From Clostridium sp. (GTDB lineage Bacteria; Bacillota; Clostridia; Clostridiales; Clostridiaceae): DNA of 43,050 nucleotides. Location: NCBI RefSeq assembly GCF_021372645.1, contig NZ_JAJFUC010000003.1, forward strand, positions 1 to 43,050, written 5' to 3'. Below, piece by piece: positions 1-7,714 of the stretch. The notes beneath the pieces are model-generated. The model did not search any database and was not told the origin of the DNA. It was given only the letters and a program-made list of their open reading frames with translations. The stretch's first letter is position 1, and each line of letters begins with the position of its first letter. The position numbers and the translations under genes were made by a program.

Positions 1-14
1 AATTATATCTGTAA

Positions 15-400
15 TATGGCCAGTTAGAATTTACAGTTTATTTAGATCCAGAGTCAAATAGTTTAAGAGATGTTATTATTCTTGTAGAAGTGGTTATTAT
101 TTAAAATTTTGCTTCACACTCTATGAAAGTTAATGCTTAAAATTTACATTGACAAGATACATTGCCATAACTGAAAGAATATAATTACATTTAATCCCAT
201 TTATAATATAATGTTACATTTTATAAAAACAAATAAAACCATAATAAGTTAAATTAGTAGATATTATGGTTTAATTTAAATTTATACAAAACAACTGTAC
301 GTAGGTCAGTGATGCTCCTATATCTTACACATTTCAGGATAAAATTAAAGTTGATATTTATGACAATCTTGAAATAGACTTTAATTCCATTGATATATAA
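15..400 (+). pseudogene. Two short coding relics, family unknown
   Basis: No intact gene lies in positions 1-643. Two stretches read like protein C-termini. The first, 15-104, ends in a hydrophobic Val/Ile-rich tail before TAA and follows an in-frame stop at 12-14. The second, 305-400, is an acidic peptide ending DFNSIDI before TAA and follows an in-frame stop at 302-304. Neither has a start codon or ribosome binding site, so both look like decayed ends of larger genes. A hairpin (11-bp arms 236-246 and 262-272) and one copy of a 17-bp dispersed repeat (293-309) lie between and within them. I do not recognise the families. Confidence 0.3.
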
Positions 401-566
401 AGATTATCAGACACTTAATATTTTATTTCGAAATACACTTTATTTCTCCTTATATCTAGACATTTATGATATTGCAACACCCCCTTCAATTTATTTTATA
501 ATGGAGCAACATTGATGAGAGACACATTAACTAAATAAAATCACTTAGATATTTTCTTTATTCTTG

Positions 567-597
567 AGCAACAAAAACTGGAATAGTTTTTGTTGCT
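567..597. terminator. Hairpin downstream of the P-type ATPase gene
   Basis: Perfect 13-bp inverted repeat (567-579 and 585-597) with a 5-nt loop, 46 bases beyond the stop codon of the minus-strand ATPase gene. The flanks are AT-rich but there is no long T run on the minus strand, so it may act as a weak terminator or an RNA 3'-end stabiliser. Confidence 0.55.
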
Positions 598-643
598 ATT
601 TAAAGTTTTTGCACGTATAACATTACCTTTTACCTTAAATCCA

Positions 644-3160
644 TTATTTTCTAATATATTTCACTATCTTTATAACTTCATACCAACTAACTGAGACTAC
701 TGCTATTGAAGCTGCTATAATTAATTGATTCAAAGATAAAGGTGAAAGCTTCAGAAAGCCACATAGAGGTGTATATAGTATTACTATCAATCCTATAATT
801 GTTCCTAAATTAACTGTCCACATTATCTTGTCCTTTATAAGTTTAATAAATGATTGAACTGCAAATTCAGAATCTGAGCTATTTACTTGAACTAATAGAA
901 CATTAGCTAGTAATACAATAGCAATTCCCATTGTTCTTGCAAGAGGTGCATTATCTGGATACTGATTTAAAAATAAAAAATACGTTCCAAAGGATGCTCC
1001 AAATATCAAAAAACCTTGCATCACACTTTTGAAAAGATTTTTTGCAGTTAGTAGTTTTTCATTAGGATCACGAGGTGATCGGTCCATAATATCTTGTTCA
1101 GCCGGCTGACGTTCTAATACAATTGAACAAGTCGGGTCAATTACAAGTTCAAGTAAAACAACATGTATTGGAAGTAATAAAAGACTTGAAGGATTTATTC
1201 CAAGCATTGGAGCAAATAATGCCCCAAAGGCAATAGGAATATGAATAGTGAATACATATCCAACTGCTTTTCTGATGTTATCATAAATTCTTCTACCATC
1301 CTTTATAGTGTCTACAATTGTAGAAAAGTTATCATCAAGTAAAATTAAATCTGCCGCTTCTCTTGAAACTTCAGATCCACGTTTTCCCATTGCAATACCG
1401 ATGTCTGCATATTTAAGAGCAGGAGCATCATTAACACCATCACCAGTCATTGCAACTATTTCCCCATTTTCTTTGAAAGCTTTAACTATTCTCATTTTAT
1501 GTTCTGGGACAACTCTAGAGAAAATATTAACATCTTTAACTCTTTCACGAAGTTCTTCATCAGTCATCAAATTAAGCTCATCGCCAGTAATAATCTTGTC
1601 ACTATTTGGCATATTAATTTGTTTTGCAATAGAGCTGGCAGTTATTCCATTATCTCCTGTTATCATCACCACCCGAACCCCAGCTTTAGTACAGGTTTTA
1701 ATATCTTGTTTTACTGATTCTCTTGGAGGATCAGCAAGGCCAACCATTCCACAAAGCTGCAAACTACATTCCATAAGTGTATCAGGTATATCATTTGCGC
1801 TATTTAATACAATTTGTCCAATAGCAATAACTCGAAGCCCTTTACTAGACATTTCTATTATTTTGTTTTCTGCTATTTTTCTTTCATCATCCATTAATTT
1901 GCATATTGTTAAAATACGTTCAGGTGAACCTTTTGCTGCAACTACAATATTATCGCCATTTCCCCAAACATGCCCCATCATTTTTGTCTCATCAGTAAAT
2001 GCATATTCTTTTATAAGTTGTCCACCAAAAAGAATGTCTCTTGTGATTCCTTGTTCTTCACTATAAGATATCATAGCCTTTTCCATTGGGTCATAAGCAT
2101 CTGATTTGCAACCCATTCCCATTATTTGTGTCAATCTTTTTGTGTCATTTTTTATACTCCAAATGTCTCTAACTGTCATTTTGTTCATTGTTATTGTTCC
2201 TGTTTTATCAACGCAAAGAACCGAAACAGCACCTAAAGTTTCCACTGATGGTAATTTCCTAACGAGGGAGTATTTTTTAGCAAGTCTCCACGCACCCATT
2301 GATAAAAATACGGTTAGAATAACTGGAAACTCTTCTGGTATCATAGCCATAGCAAGGGTTACTCCTGATAAAATACTTTCTATAACTCTATCTCTAAGGA
2401 CATGATCTGGTATATTAAAATACGTAACAACACCAACAAAAATAAATAGAACAGCTGCAATTCCCGCACATAGTTTTACTAACTTCCCAGTTTGTTTTTG
2501 AAGTGGCGTTGGATTATCAGGAGCAGACACAACATTTTGTCCAATTTTTCCATATTCAGTTGTTGCTCCTATTTTGTCTACTAATATAGTGCCTGTCCCT
2601 TGTGTAACAAGAGTTCCTGCATAACAATAATCACGACGCCAATAATCAGCACTAGCTTCATTACTATTATCTTTAGCAACCTTCCATACACCCTCTGCCT
2701 CTCCTGTAAGAGATGATTCATCAACACAAAGAGTGCTTGATTTTAAAACTATACCATCGGCTGGCACCTTAACACCTTCAGCAATATACATAATGTCGCC
2801 AGGTACTAAATCTACACTATTAATTACCTTTTCAATTCCATCTCGAAGTACTGTAATATGGGGAGCTGATAAATCCTTTAATGCATTTAAAGTTTTGTCA
2901 GTTTTCCATTCCTGAATTACCTCAATGCTAATAATTCCAACAACGAAAACAAGCATAATAGCACCATCTTTAGGTTCTCCTAAAATAAAATAGATTACAG
3001 CTGCAACAATTAGCAATAAAAACATTGGCTCGCTAATAACGTGAAAAATCTTGTGTAAAAAACTTTCCTTTTCTTTACCCACAATTTCATTCTTTCCGAA
3101 TTTTTCTTGGAGTTGTTTTGTCTCTAAAGTAGTAAGCCCTTTGATTTGTTGTTCAATCAT
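644..3160 (-). CDS. P-type cation-transporting ATPase (P2-like)
   Basis: An 838-residue ATP-driven cation pump of the inner membrane. Visible motifs are an N-terminal cation-ATPase domain, the actuator TGEA at 152-155, PEEFP in TM4 at 275-279, the phosphorylation motif DKTGT at 318-322, the nucleotide-binding KGSPE at 410-414, TGD at 501-503 and the hinge GDGVND at 573-578. TM5-6 carries a Pro/Asp pattern, and about four further TM segments follow. PEEFP in place of the SERCA-type PEGLP means the ion cannot be read off as calcium. A strong AGGTGG/GGAGG site sits 8 bases before the ATG. A NiCo-type riboswitch in the leader points to export of Ni2+, Co2+ or Fe2+. Family assignment is firm; substrate is inferred from the leader. 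Confidence 0.93.
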   Translation of the reverse strand: MIEQQIKGLTTLETKQLQEKFGKNEIVGKEKESFLHKIFHVISEPMFLLLIVAAVIYFILGEPKDGAIMLVFVVGIISIEVIQEWKTDKTLNALKDLSAPHITVLRDGIEKVINSVDLVPGDIMYIAEGVKVPADGIVLKSSTLCVDESSLTGEAEGVWKVAKDNSNEASADYWRRDYCYAGTLVTQGTGTILVDKIGATTEYGKIGQNVVSAPDNPTPLQKQTGKLVKLCAGIAAVLFIFVGVVTYFNIPDHVLRDRVIESILSGVTLAMAMIPEEFPVILTVFLSMGAWRLAKKYSLVRKLPSVETLGAVSVLCVDKTGTITMNKMTVRDIWSIKNDTKRLTQIMGMGCKSDAYDPMEKAMISYSEEQGITRDILFGGQLIKEYAFTDETKMMGHVWGNGDNIVVAAKGSPERILTICKLMDDERKIAENKIIEMSSKGLRVIAIGQIVLNSANDIPDTLMECSLQLCGMVGLADPPRESVKQDIKTCTKAGVRVVMITGDNGITASSIAKQINMPNSDKIITGDELNLMTDEELRERVKDVNIFSRVVPEHKMRIVKAFKENGEIVAMTGDGVNDAPALKYADIGIAMGKRGSEVSREAADLILLDDNFSTIVDTIKDGRRIYDNIRKAVGYVFTIHIPIAFGALFAPMLGINPSSLLLLPIHVVLLELVIDPTCSIVLERQPAEQDIMDRSPRDPNEKLLTAKNLFKSVMQGFLIFGASFGTYFLFLNQYPDNAPLARTMGIAIVLLANVLLVQVNSSDSEFAVQSFIKLIKDKIMWTVNLGTIIGLIVILYTPLCGFLKLSPLSLNQLIIAASIAVVSVSWYEVIKIVKYIRK

Positions 3161-3249
3161 AAATAATTACCTCCATCTTGCTTATTTTAAGCATATTTAA
3201 GATAGTTCTATGGCATTGAAATCTTCAGAAATGTTCTAGAAATGAGTAT

Positions 3250-3354
3250 AAAAAAACCTATAGAACATATTACTGTCCCACAGGTGCAAAATTATCCTGC
3301 TGCCAATGAAGGCCCGGCACAAAGAACTTATATAAGTTCATCGCCTGCTCAGTT
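3250..3354 (-). promoter_or_regulatory. NiCo (czcD) riboswitch with terminator platform
   Basis: Read on the minus strand, 3354 to 3271 carries the conserved blocks of the NiCo aptamer in order: CTGAGCAGGC, a variable hairpin (GAACTT/AAGTTC), GCCGGGC, GGCAGCAG, and finally CCTGTGGGACAGT. The P1 arms ACTG and CAGT are at 3350-3353 and 3272-3275. Immediately downstream, 3284-3275 can pair with 3266-3257 in a 10-bp helix (three G-U pairs) followed by seven U (3256-3250). That terminator uses the 3' strand of the aptamer, so metal binding should block it: a transcriptional ON switch. The ATPase ATG is about 90 bases further on. Known members respond to Ni2+/Co2+, and Fe2+ has also been proposed. 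Assignment is by remembered consensus. Confidence 0.85.
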
Positions 3355-3488
3355 TATACTGTAGATTTATATGTAGTGCAAAGATTTTTATTAGATATAA
3401 TCACTTATACCATTAATAGTGATTTTTTATCTTTCTAAGGTTGTCTCTTATCCCCTACTTTCAATTAGTAAAGTTTATTGTACTCATC

Positions 3489-4214
3489 TTATAACTTTCC
3501 TATTTCTAATTTTAAGAAATCCTTTTCTACATCATATATACTTTGATATATATCATCTAAACCTAACAACCTTTTCAGAAGATTCATTTCACCTAAGGAT
3601 AATTCAAGTTCATTATACCAAGGTTCTGATTTTTTATTAGTTTTTTTGAAAGAAGAATAATATAAATGAAGAAGTAAGTGACCTAAATATGCAAAGTCTA
3701 CAGAAGGCGTATACCTTTCGTTATTTATTAATCTTGCAAGACCAAAATCAATAAGATAAACTTCTTCCTCTTCAATAATTACATTTGGTACTCTTATATC
3801 TCTATGCACAATACTTCTTTCATGTAGATACTTTATTATGCCTATAACCTTAATTCCTACTTTATAAATTTCAGAAGAGGTAAATATATGATTATCGCCG
3901 AAAAGAATGTCTTCTATTGTCTTTCCACTTTTGTATTCTAAAATATAAGCATATGTATTATGATTTTTTATTGTATCAATTATTTTAGGAATTGATGGAT
4001 GGTCAATAGATGAAAGTATTTCCTGTTCAAATATGATTTTGTTACCACTTTTCTTAATAGCTTTAGGCTTAATCTCTTTTAGGACATATTGTTTGCCATC
4101 TAAATCAACCAAATAGCATACACCAAACCGTCCTTCACCTATTAATTTTATAACCTTGTATTCACCAATTAAATAACCTGGTGAATATATCTTTTTTCTA
4201 AAAATTGATATCAT
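3489..4214 (-). CDS. Serine/threonine protein kinase (Hanks type, soluble)
   Basis: About 241 residues, just one catalytic domain. From the ATG at 4214 the motifs are a Gly-rich loop GEGRFG (26-31), the lysine in VLKE (46), HRD (137-139), the catalytic-loop Asn (144) and DFG (156-158). The catalytic loop has Arg where Lys is usual (HRDIRVPN). There is no transmembrane helix or PASTA domain, unlike PrkC/PknB, and the C-lobe is short. I chose the ATG at 4214 because it overlaps the stop of the upstream His-rich gene as ATGA, a translational-coupling arrangement; a GTG at 4220 is also possible. Likely cytoplasmic; substrate unknown, the coupled small protein being an obvious candidate. Confidence 0.85.
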   Translation of the reverse strand: MISIFRKKIYSPGYLIGEYKVIKLIGEGRFGVCYLVDLDGKQYVLKEIKPKAIKKSGNKIIFEQEILSSIDHPSIPKIIDTIKNHNTYAYILEYKSGKTIEDILFGDNHIFTSSEIYKVGIKVIGIIKYLHERSIVHRDIRVPNVIIEEEEVYLIDFGLARLINNERYTPSVDFAYLGHLLLHLYYSSFKKTNKKSEPWYNELELSLGEMNLLKRLLGLDDIYQSIYDVEKDFLKLEIGKL

Positions 4215-4471
4215 GACCACGAACTTTTATATCTTCTTCTATGATGGTTTTGATTTGAATAATGTCTTTGGTCAGAATAATGATTTTGATGCAAATGATG
4301 AGAATCATGGGAATGATGGGAATGATGGTTATTATATCTCCTGTCTGAATTTGAAAATGAGCCAAACATTTTTAATATACGACTTAAAAATCCTTCTCTT
4401 TTATAATGATTGCTACCTTGATGCTTATCTCCATAGTGTCTTTTTCCTGATGATCTTGAGAAAAAACCCAT
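4211..4471 (-). CDS. Small His-rich protein coupled to the kinase
   Basis: An 86-residue basic protein of no recognised family. The N-terminal half is Gly/Ser/Lys-rich. The C-terminal half is packed with His in pairs (HH, SHH, DSHH, NHH), about 12 His in some 30 residues, interspersed with Asn, Ser and Tyr and ending in an Arg/Ser-rich tail. No Cys and no signal peptide. The ATG at 4471 is preferred because AGAGG lies 8 bases upstream; a GTG at 4480 would sit on that site. The gene ends inside the kinase start (ATGA overlap), so both are probably made from one message. The His content suggests binding of Ni, Zn or Co, and the Ser-rich tail could be phosphorylated; both are inferences. Confidence 0.6.
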   Translation of the reverse strand: MGFFSRSSGKRHYGDKHQGSNHYKREGFLSRILKMFGSFSNSDRRYNNHHSHHSHDSHHLHQNHYSDQRHYSNQNHHRRRYKSSWS

Positions 4472-4518
4472 TAAATACACCTCTTTTCAAAATATACTTT
4501 ATTAAATATATGCTAATC

Positions 4519-4643
4519 TATTATCAATTAGTAATACATCTTATATTTTTATAATATGCTACAAACCAATATGTGTCAACACTTTTGTAAAAACATTTTT
4601 AGCAAAACTTATTATCAATTGATAATATAATATAGTTGATAAT
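4519..4643. promoter_or_regulatory. Repeated palindromic operator-like sites
   Basis: 4611-4626 is a perfect 16-bp palindrome, ATTATCAATTGATAAT. A near-copy (ATTATCAATTAGTAAT) is at 4519-4534 and a half-site TTGATAATAT at about 4634-4643. They lie upstream of the minus-strand His-rich/kinase unit (ATG at 4471), so they are good candidates for a repressor operator. The core resembles sites of MarR- or Fur-like dimers, but no regulator is identifiable. Confidence 0.45.
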
Positions 4644-4740
4644 ATCTCCCAACTTATGTTTAAAGAAGATAAAAATGAAAATTAAATAATATTTGTTAAT
4701 TATACACATATTAAATGCATTTTATTCTTTTAACCATAGT

Positions 4741-4775
4741 AAAGAGTATCCACAAATTCATTGTGGATACTCTTT
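4741..4775. terminator. Strong hairpin, probable bidirectional terminator
   Basis: Perfect 15-bp stem (4741-4755 and 4761-4775) with a 5-nt loop, in the gap downstream of the CDF efflux gene and upstream of the His-rich/kinase unit. Flanking T/A tracts are short on both sides. Confidence 0.65.
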
Positions 4776-4818
4776 ATATAAATTAACTTAAATCATTTAA
4801 TCTAAAATTATTCATGTT

Positions 4819-4850
4819 AAGGCACTATCAAAAAATAACAAGTCAGTATG
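4819..4850 (+). repeat. Solo terminus of a dispersed MITE-like repeat
   Basis: This 32-base stretch (AAGGCAC, then TCAAAAAATAACAAGTCA, then ATG) closely matches the left terminus of the 275-bp element at 31239-31513 and another solo copy at 10044-10075. It lies 6 bases beyond the CDF stop codon, with no second end nearby. Confidence 0.5.
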
Positions 4851-4855
4851 CTTTT

Positions 4856-5734
4856 CTAATTTTGTTCTTTTTTATAGGGGTCTATATGAATATTTATCCG
4901 AGTATTTTTAAATTTTTCATTCATATCTTTTTTCAAATTTCCAATAATATCATGTGTTTCTTCGACTGTAAGATTAGGATCAACGGTAATATGAAAATCA
5001 ATATGCTTAACATTTCCTGATTTTCTTGTTTTTAGCTTGTGGTAATCTATAAATTGATGACTGTGTTCTCTTATAGCTTTTTCTATCTCAGCTTCTTCTT
5101 CATCAGATAACCTTGCATCAAGAAGATGATCAAAGGCGCTTTTGGAAAGTTCCCATGCCTCCTTAATTATTAGTAGTGCTACAAGTATTGCAACAATTGA
5201 ATCAAGTATAAGTAGTCCTGTAACCTTGATAAGAAAAATTCCAACACCTACTCCCAATGATGTGTATATATCAGTTTTTAAGTGAAGAGCATCTGCTTCA
5301 AGAGCCATCGAATCTTCTTCCTGAGAAACCTTGTATAACTTTCTTGACACAACAAAATTTATAAATGCCGAAACAATCATAACCACAATTGCTATAGTTG
5401 CTTGCTCTATTTCAACAGGCTCAAATATTTTCTTAAAAGCTTCAATAATGATCATTCCAGCAGCTATAAAAATCAAAATTCCTTCAACCATACCGGATAT
5501 ATTCTCTATTTTTCCATGTCCGTAGGGATGTTTCTTGTCAGCAGGCTTTGAAGACTGTCTAACAGAGAAAAATGCAACCACTGATGCTACCAAATCCATC
5601 CCTGAATGTATTGCTTCAGAAACAATACTTACTGAACCACTTAAAGTACCGGCTATAATCTTAAAAATTATGAGTGTTGTATTTGATACAATTGACAAAA
5701 GAGCAACTTTAACTTTCCTATCAGAAGTAAGCAT
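4856..5734 (-). CDS. Cation diffusion facilitator (CDF) metal efflux pump
   Basis: About 292 residues with six predicted TM helices and a cytoplasmic C-terminal domain. With the ATG at 5734, TM2 carries HxxxD (His43, Asp47) and TM5 carries HxxxD (His151, Asp155), aligned with the transport-site residues Asp45/Asp49/His153/Asp157 of FieF. HxxxD in both helices is usual for Zn-type CDFs but does not rule out Fe, Co or Ni. A His-rich cytosolic loop (KKHPYGHGKIEN) follows TM2. The C-terminal domain has the HIDFHI/VDPNLT pattern typical of the family. The ATG is favoured by GAGGAGGG upstream; a TTG two codons earlier is possible. Proton-coupled metal export is the expected role. Confidence 0.9.
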   Translation of the reverse strand: MLTSDRKVKVALLSIVSNTTLIIFKIIAGTLSGSVSIVSEAIHSGMDLVASVVAFFSVRQSSKPADKKHPYGHGKIENISGMVEGILIFIAAGMIIIEAFKKIFEPVEIEQATIAIVVMIVSAFINFVVSRKLYKVSQEEDSMALEADALHLKTDIYTSLGVGVGIFLIKVTGLLILDSIVAILVALLIIKEAWELSKSAFDHLLDARLSDEEEAEIEKAIREHSHQFIDYHKLKTRKSGNVKHIDFHITVDPNLTVEETHDIIGNLKKDMNEKFKNTRINIHIDPYKKEQN

Positions 5735-5769
5735 AAACAAATCCCTCCTCCAAATTCAAAAAAGCTGAA

Positions 5770-5794
5770 GAATTATAATCAAAGATTATAATTC
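5770..5794 (-). promoter_or_regulatory. Inverted repeat in the CDF leader
   Basis: A perfect 10-bp inverted repeat (5770-5779 and 5785-5794, loop CAAAG) sits about 35 bases before the CDF start. On the minus strand six T follow after a 6-base gap. It could be an operator (the core is TTATAATC-type) or a weak attenuator. The rest of the gap up to 5940 shows nothing I can name. Confidence 0.35.
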
Positions 5795-5939
5795 CAATGG
5801 ATGATATTTCCTGCTACCACTCAAAATCCAGCCTATATACTCTACATATTATGTGTTATCTTATCTATCTATATACATACTTACTAGCAAACAAATACAC
5901 CTAAGGCGTTCAAATACCCCAGATACCTAGTGGCAATCA

Positions 5940-6065
5940 CTAGTTTCTATATTTTTTAATTAAATACTTTCCCCCATTTATTTCCTCTTTTGCTAAAACC
6001 ACATCATCTTTAACATTAAAGGTAGAGATGCTTAGAAATTTCTTTGTAGGCGTAGGCTGTTTAAT
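5940..6065 (-). pseudogene. C-terminal coding relic
   Basis: An open stretch of 41 codons without a start, ending in TAG at 5940-5942. The peptide is protein-like and rich in Lys, Val and Glu (it includes FLSISTFNVKDD and GGKYLIKKYRN). It lies just downstream of the peptidoglycan-binding fragment in another frame, so both may come from one decayed cell-wall gene. Family not recognised. Confidence 0.35.
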
Positions 6066-6080
6066 TTATATGTATGTATT

Positions 6081-6296
6081 TTAATCTACTAATGCTATTC
6101 CAAGTTTTTGATAAAATTTATAATTGATATTATGGTTAATTATAAGATCATTGTCTTTTTTAAATTTAATTACATACTGTTTCATTCCCTCTCCATATAT
6201 TCCATCTAATTTTCCTGAATAGTATCCTTTTTCTTTCATTTTTCTTTGTACCTCTAAAACATCTGCTCCATTGTCACCCTCCTTAAATAATTGCAT
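6081..6296 (-). CDS. Peptidoglycan-binding domain fragment
   Basis: A 71-residue stand-alone PG_binding_1-type domain. The pattern LFKEGDNGADVLEVQRKM, then GYYSGKLDGIYGEGM, then an aromatic/Lys helix, is that of domains that hold hydrolases on the cell wall. It has no signal peptide and no catalytic domain, and no convincing ribosome binding site before the ATG. It abuts, head to head, a truncated plus-strand gene whose frame begins at about 6297. It is therefore probably a piece left by a rearrangement rather than a working gene. Confidence 0.55.
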   Translation of the reverse strand: MQLFKEGDNGADVLEVQRKMKEKGYYSGKLDGIYGEGMKQYVIKFKKDNDLIINHNINYKFYQKLGIALVD

Positions 6297-7461
6297 TGCA
6301 GTTAATGAATCTATCGAAGATAAAGTAAAAATCCATGGTATAACAAAGATTAAAGGTGATTGTAGAAATACAGATAATAACTGGGCTTACAATAATTTAT
6401 GGAATTCTGGCTTGAATCATTCCTTAATAATAGAGTTATCCCCTGATAAAGACACAGCTTTAAGAGACTATGGTATAATGAGCAAATCCCTAGTGTTTTA
6501 TGAAGATAGTATAAAGGACACTTCTCTTAGAGATAAAATATTTTCATCCATGGAAAGTGACTCCACCTGCTTAGGTTGGGGACCAGATGAGTTTATTAAT
6601 GTAAGTACAGCTTCAAAATATGGTATAAGTATGGTTGCTGCAGATTGGTCTTATAATTTAACTTTATTAAGTTCATTTCCATCATTACCCATATCTCAAA
6701 AGGCTTCAATGAACATTCCTAAAGAAAAAAATGTTCATTATGTAACATTAATTATGTCTGATGGAGATAATCAACAGTGGAATCTTGGAACTAATTATGG
6801 TTCTCCTAAATGGTTTGGTTCTTCTTATAGAGGTAAATTTAATTTAGGTTGGTCCTTAAGCCCATCTTTATATTATCTAGCTCCTACTGTTTTTAACTTA
6901 TATTATAAAAGTACAGCTCATAGCCCTGCTAATGATTATTTTATAGTATCACCTTCTGGAAATGGCTATATGTACCCAAGCAAATTTGATAAGAATACCT
7001 TAGGAATTTATATTAATAGATTAAATGATTATATGAAAAAAGTAGATGAGAAATATATAGCAATTATCGATGACTCCTCTTTTCATAATGATAATCTTTG
7101 GGATAAATTCACTATTAAGCCTAATATACATGGATTATTTTATCTTGATTATCATAGACATGACAACTATCACGGAGAAATTATTTGGTCTAATAATAAA
7201 CCCATAGTGTCCTGTAGAGATTTGCTTTGGAATAATTTAGAAAGTGAAGATGAGTTAGTTGAAAATATTAATCATCGAATTGACTCCGGACAAGTAGATA
7301 TTCATAATTCTAATAGTTACACCTTTGTTTATGTTCATTCTTGGAGCAAAAGCTTGAGTAATATTGAAAAAGTTGTAAATAAGCTAAATGAAAACCCTAA
7401 AGTGAAAATAGTCATCCCAGAAACATTTATGGAATTAATCAAGAAGAATGTTACACACTAA
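6297..7461 (+). pseudogene. 5'-truncated GxGYxYP-type glycoside-hydrolase-like gene
   Basis: About 388 codons remain of a gene whose family usually has a signal peptide, an N-terminal domain and then this C-terminal domain. The name motif is present as GNGYMYP, followed by a long conserved region with SDGDNQQW, a Trp-rich GWSLSP stretch and IIDDSSF. The frame stays open to 6271, but codons before about 6297 are antisense to the peptidoglycan-binding fragment, and no start with a ribosome binding site exists at the junction. The family is annotated as putative glycoside hydrolase; activity is not established here. A shorter protein from an internal ATG cannot be excluded. Confidence 0.6.
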
Positions 7462-7488
7462 TATCATTTGATTATAAAAAAATACTGA

Positions 7489-7527
7489 AAAAGTCGCTAA
7501 ATTCTTCAAATTAATTTAGCAACTTTT
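7489..7527 (+). terminator. Terminator after the GxGYxYP gene
   Basis: 15-base arms (7489-7503 and 7513-7527) pair with one C/A mismatch, and the 3' arm ends in TTTT. It begins 27 bases after the stop codon. Confidence 0.6.
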
Positions 7528-7535
7528 CCAATGGC

Positions 7536-7634
7536 CTAAATTTTAATTACACCTGGTGCACCATATGCTCCACCACAAACTGCTGAACATATTACATGGT
7601 CCACACCAGATGCAGAATATAGGTTACATCTTTG
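7536..7634 (-). pseudogene. Cys/Gly-rich C-terminal relic
   Basis: A short reading frame ending in TAG at 7536-7538. It encodes about 33 residues with three Cys and a Gly/Ala-rich tail (VICSAVCGGAYGAPGVIKI). No start with a ribosome binding site is seen: extending upstream runs into the hyp-operon terminator and then a stop. Either a fragment of a lost gene or a tiny peptide; family unknown. Confidence 0.25.
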
Positions 7635-7646
7635 AATTGTTATTAT

Positions 7647-7672
7647 AAAAAAAGATGTGTTCACTCACATCC
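7647..7672 (-). terminator. Terminator of the hydrogenase/hyp operon
   Basis: On the minus strand: GATGTG, loop AGTGAA, CACATC, then seven T (7653-7647). It lies about 43 bases after the hypE stop codon. A classic intrinsic terminator closing the operon. Confidence 0.85.
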
Positions 7673-7714
7673 TTTATTTTAGGTACTCAATTAGATTCAC
7701 ATTTTTCACGTGCC

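Noticed and set aside
1308-2066. 252-codon plus-strand frame opposite the P-type ATPase
   Set aside because: Entirely antisense to a gene with all catalytic motifs; no ribosome binding site; Ser/Ile-rich shadow composition.
3340-3385. TTGCAC-17-TATAAA promoter right at the riboswitch
   Set aside because: Its start site would fall inside the first aptamer helix and remove P1, so the real promoter is probably further upstream.
4611-4626. Fur or PerR box
   Set aside because: The palindrome lacks the 7-1-7 Fur/PerR arrangement; kept only as an unnamed operator candidate.
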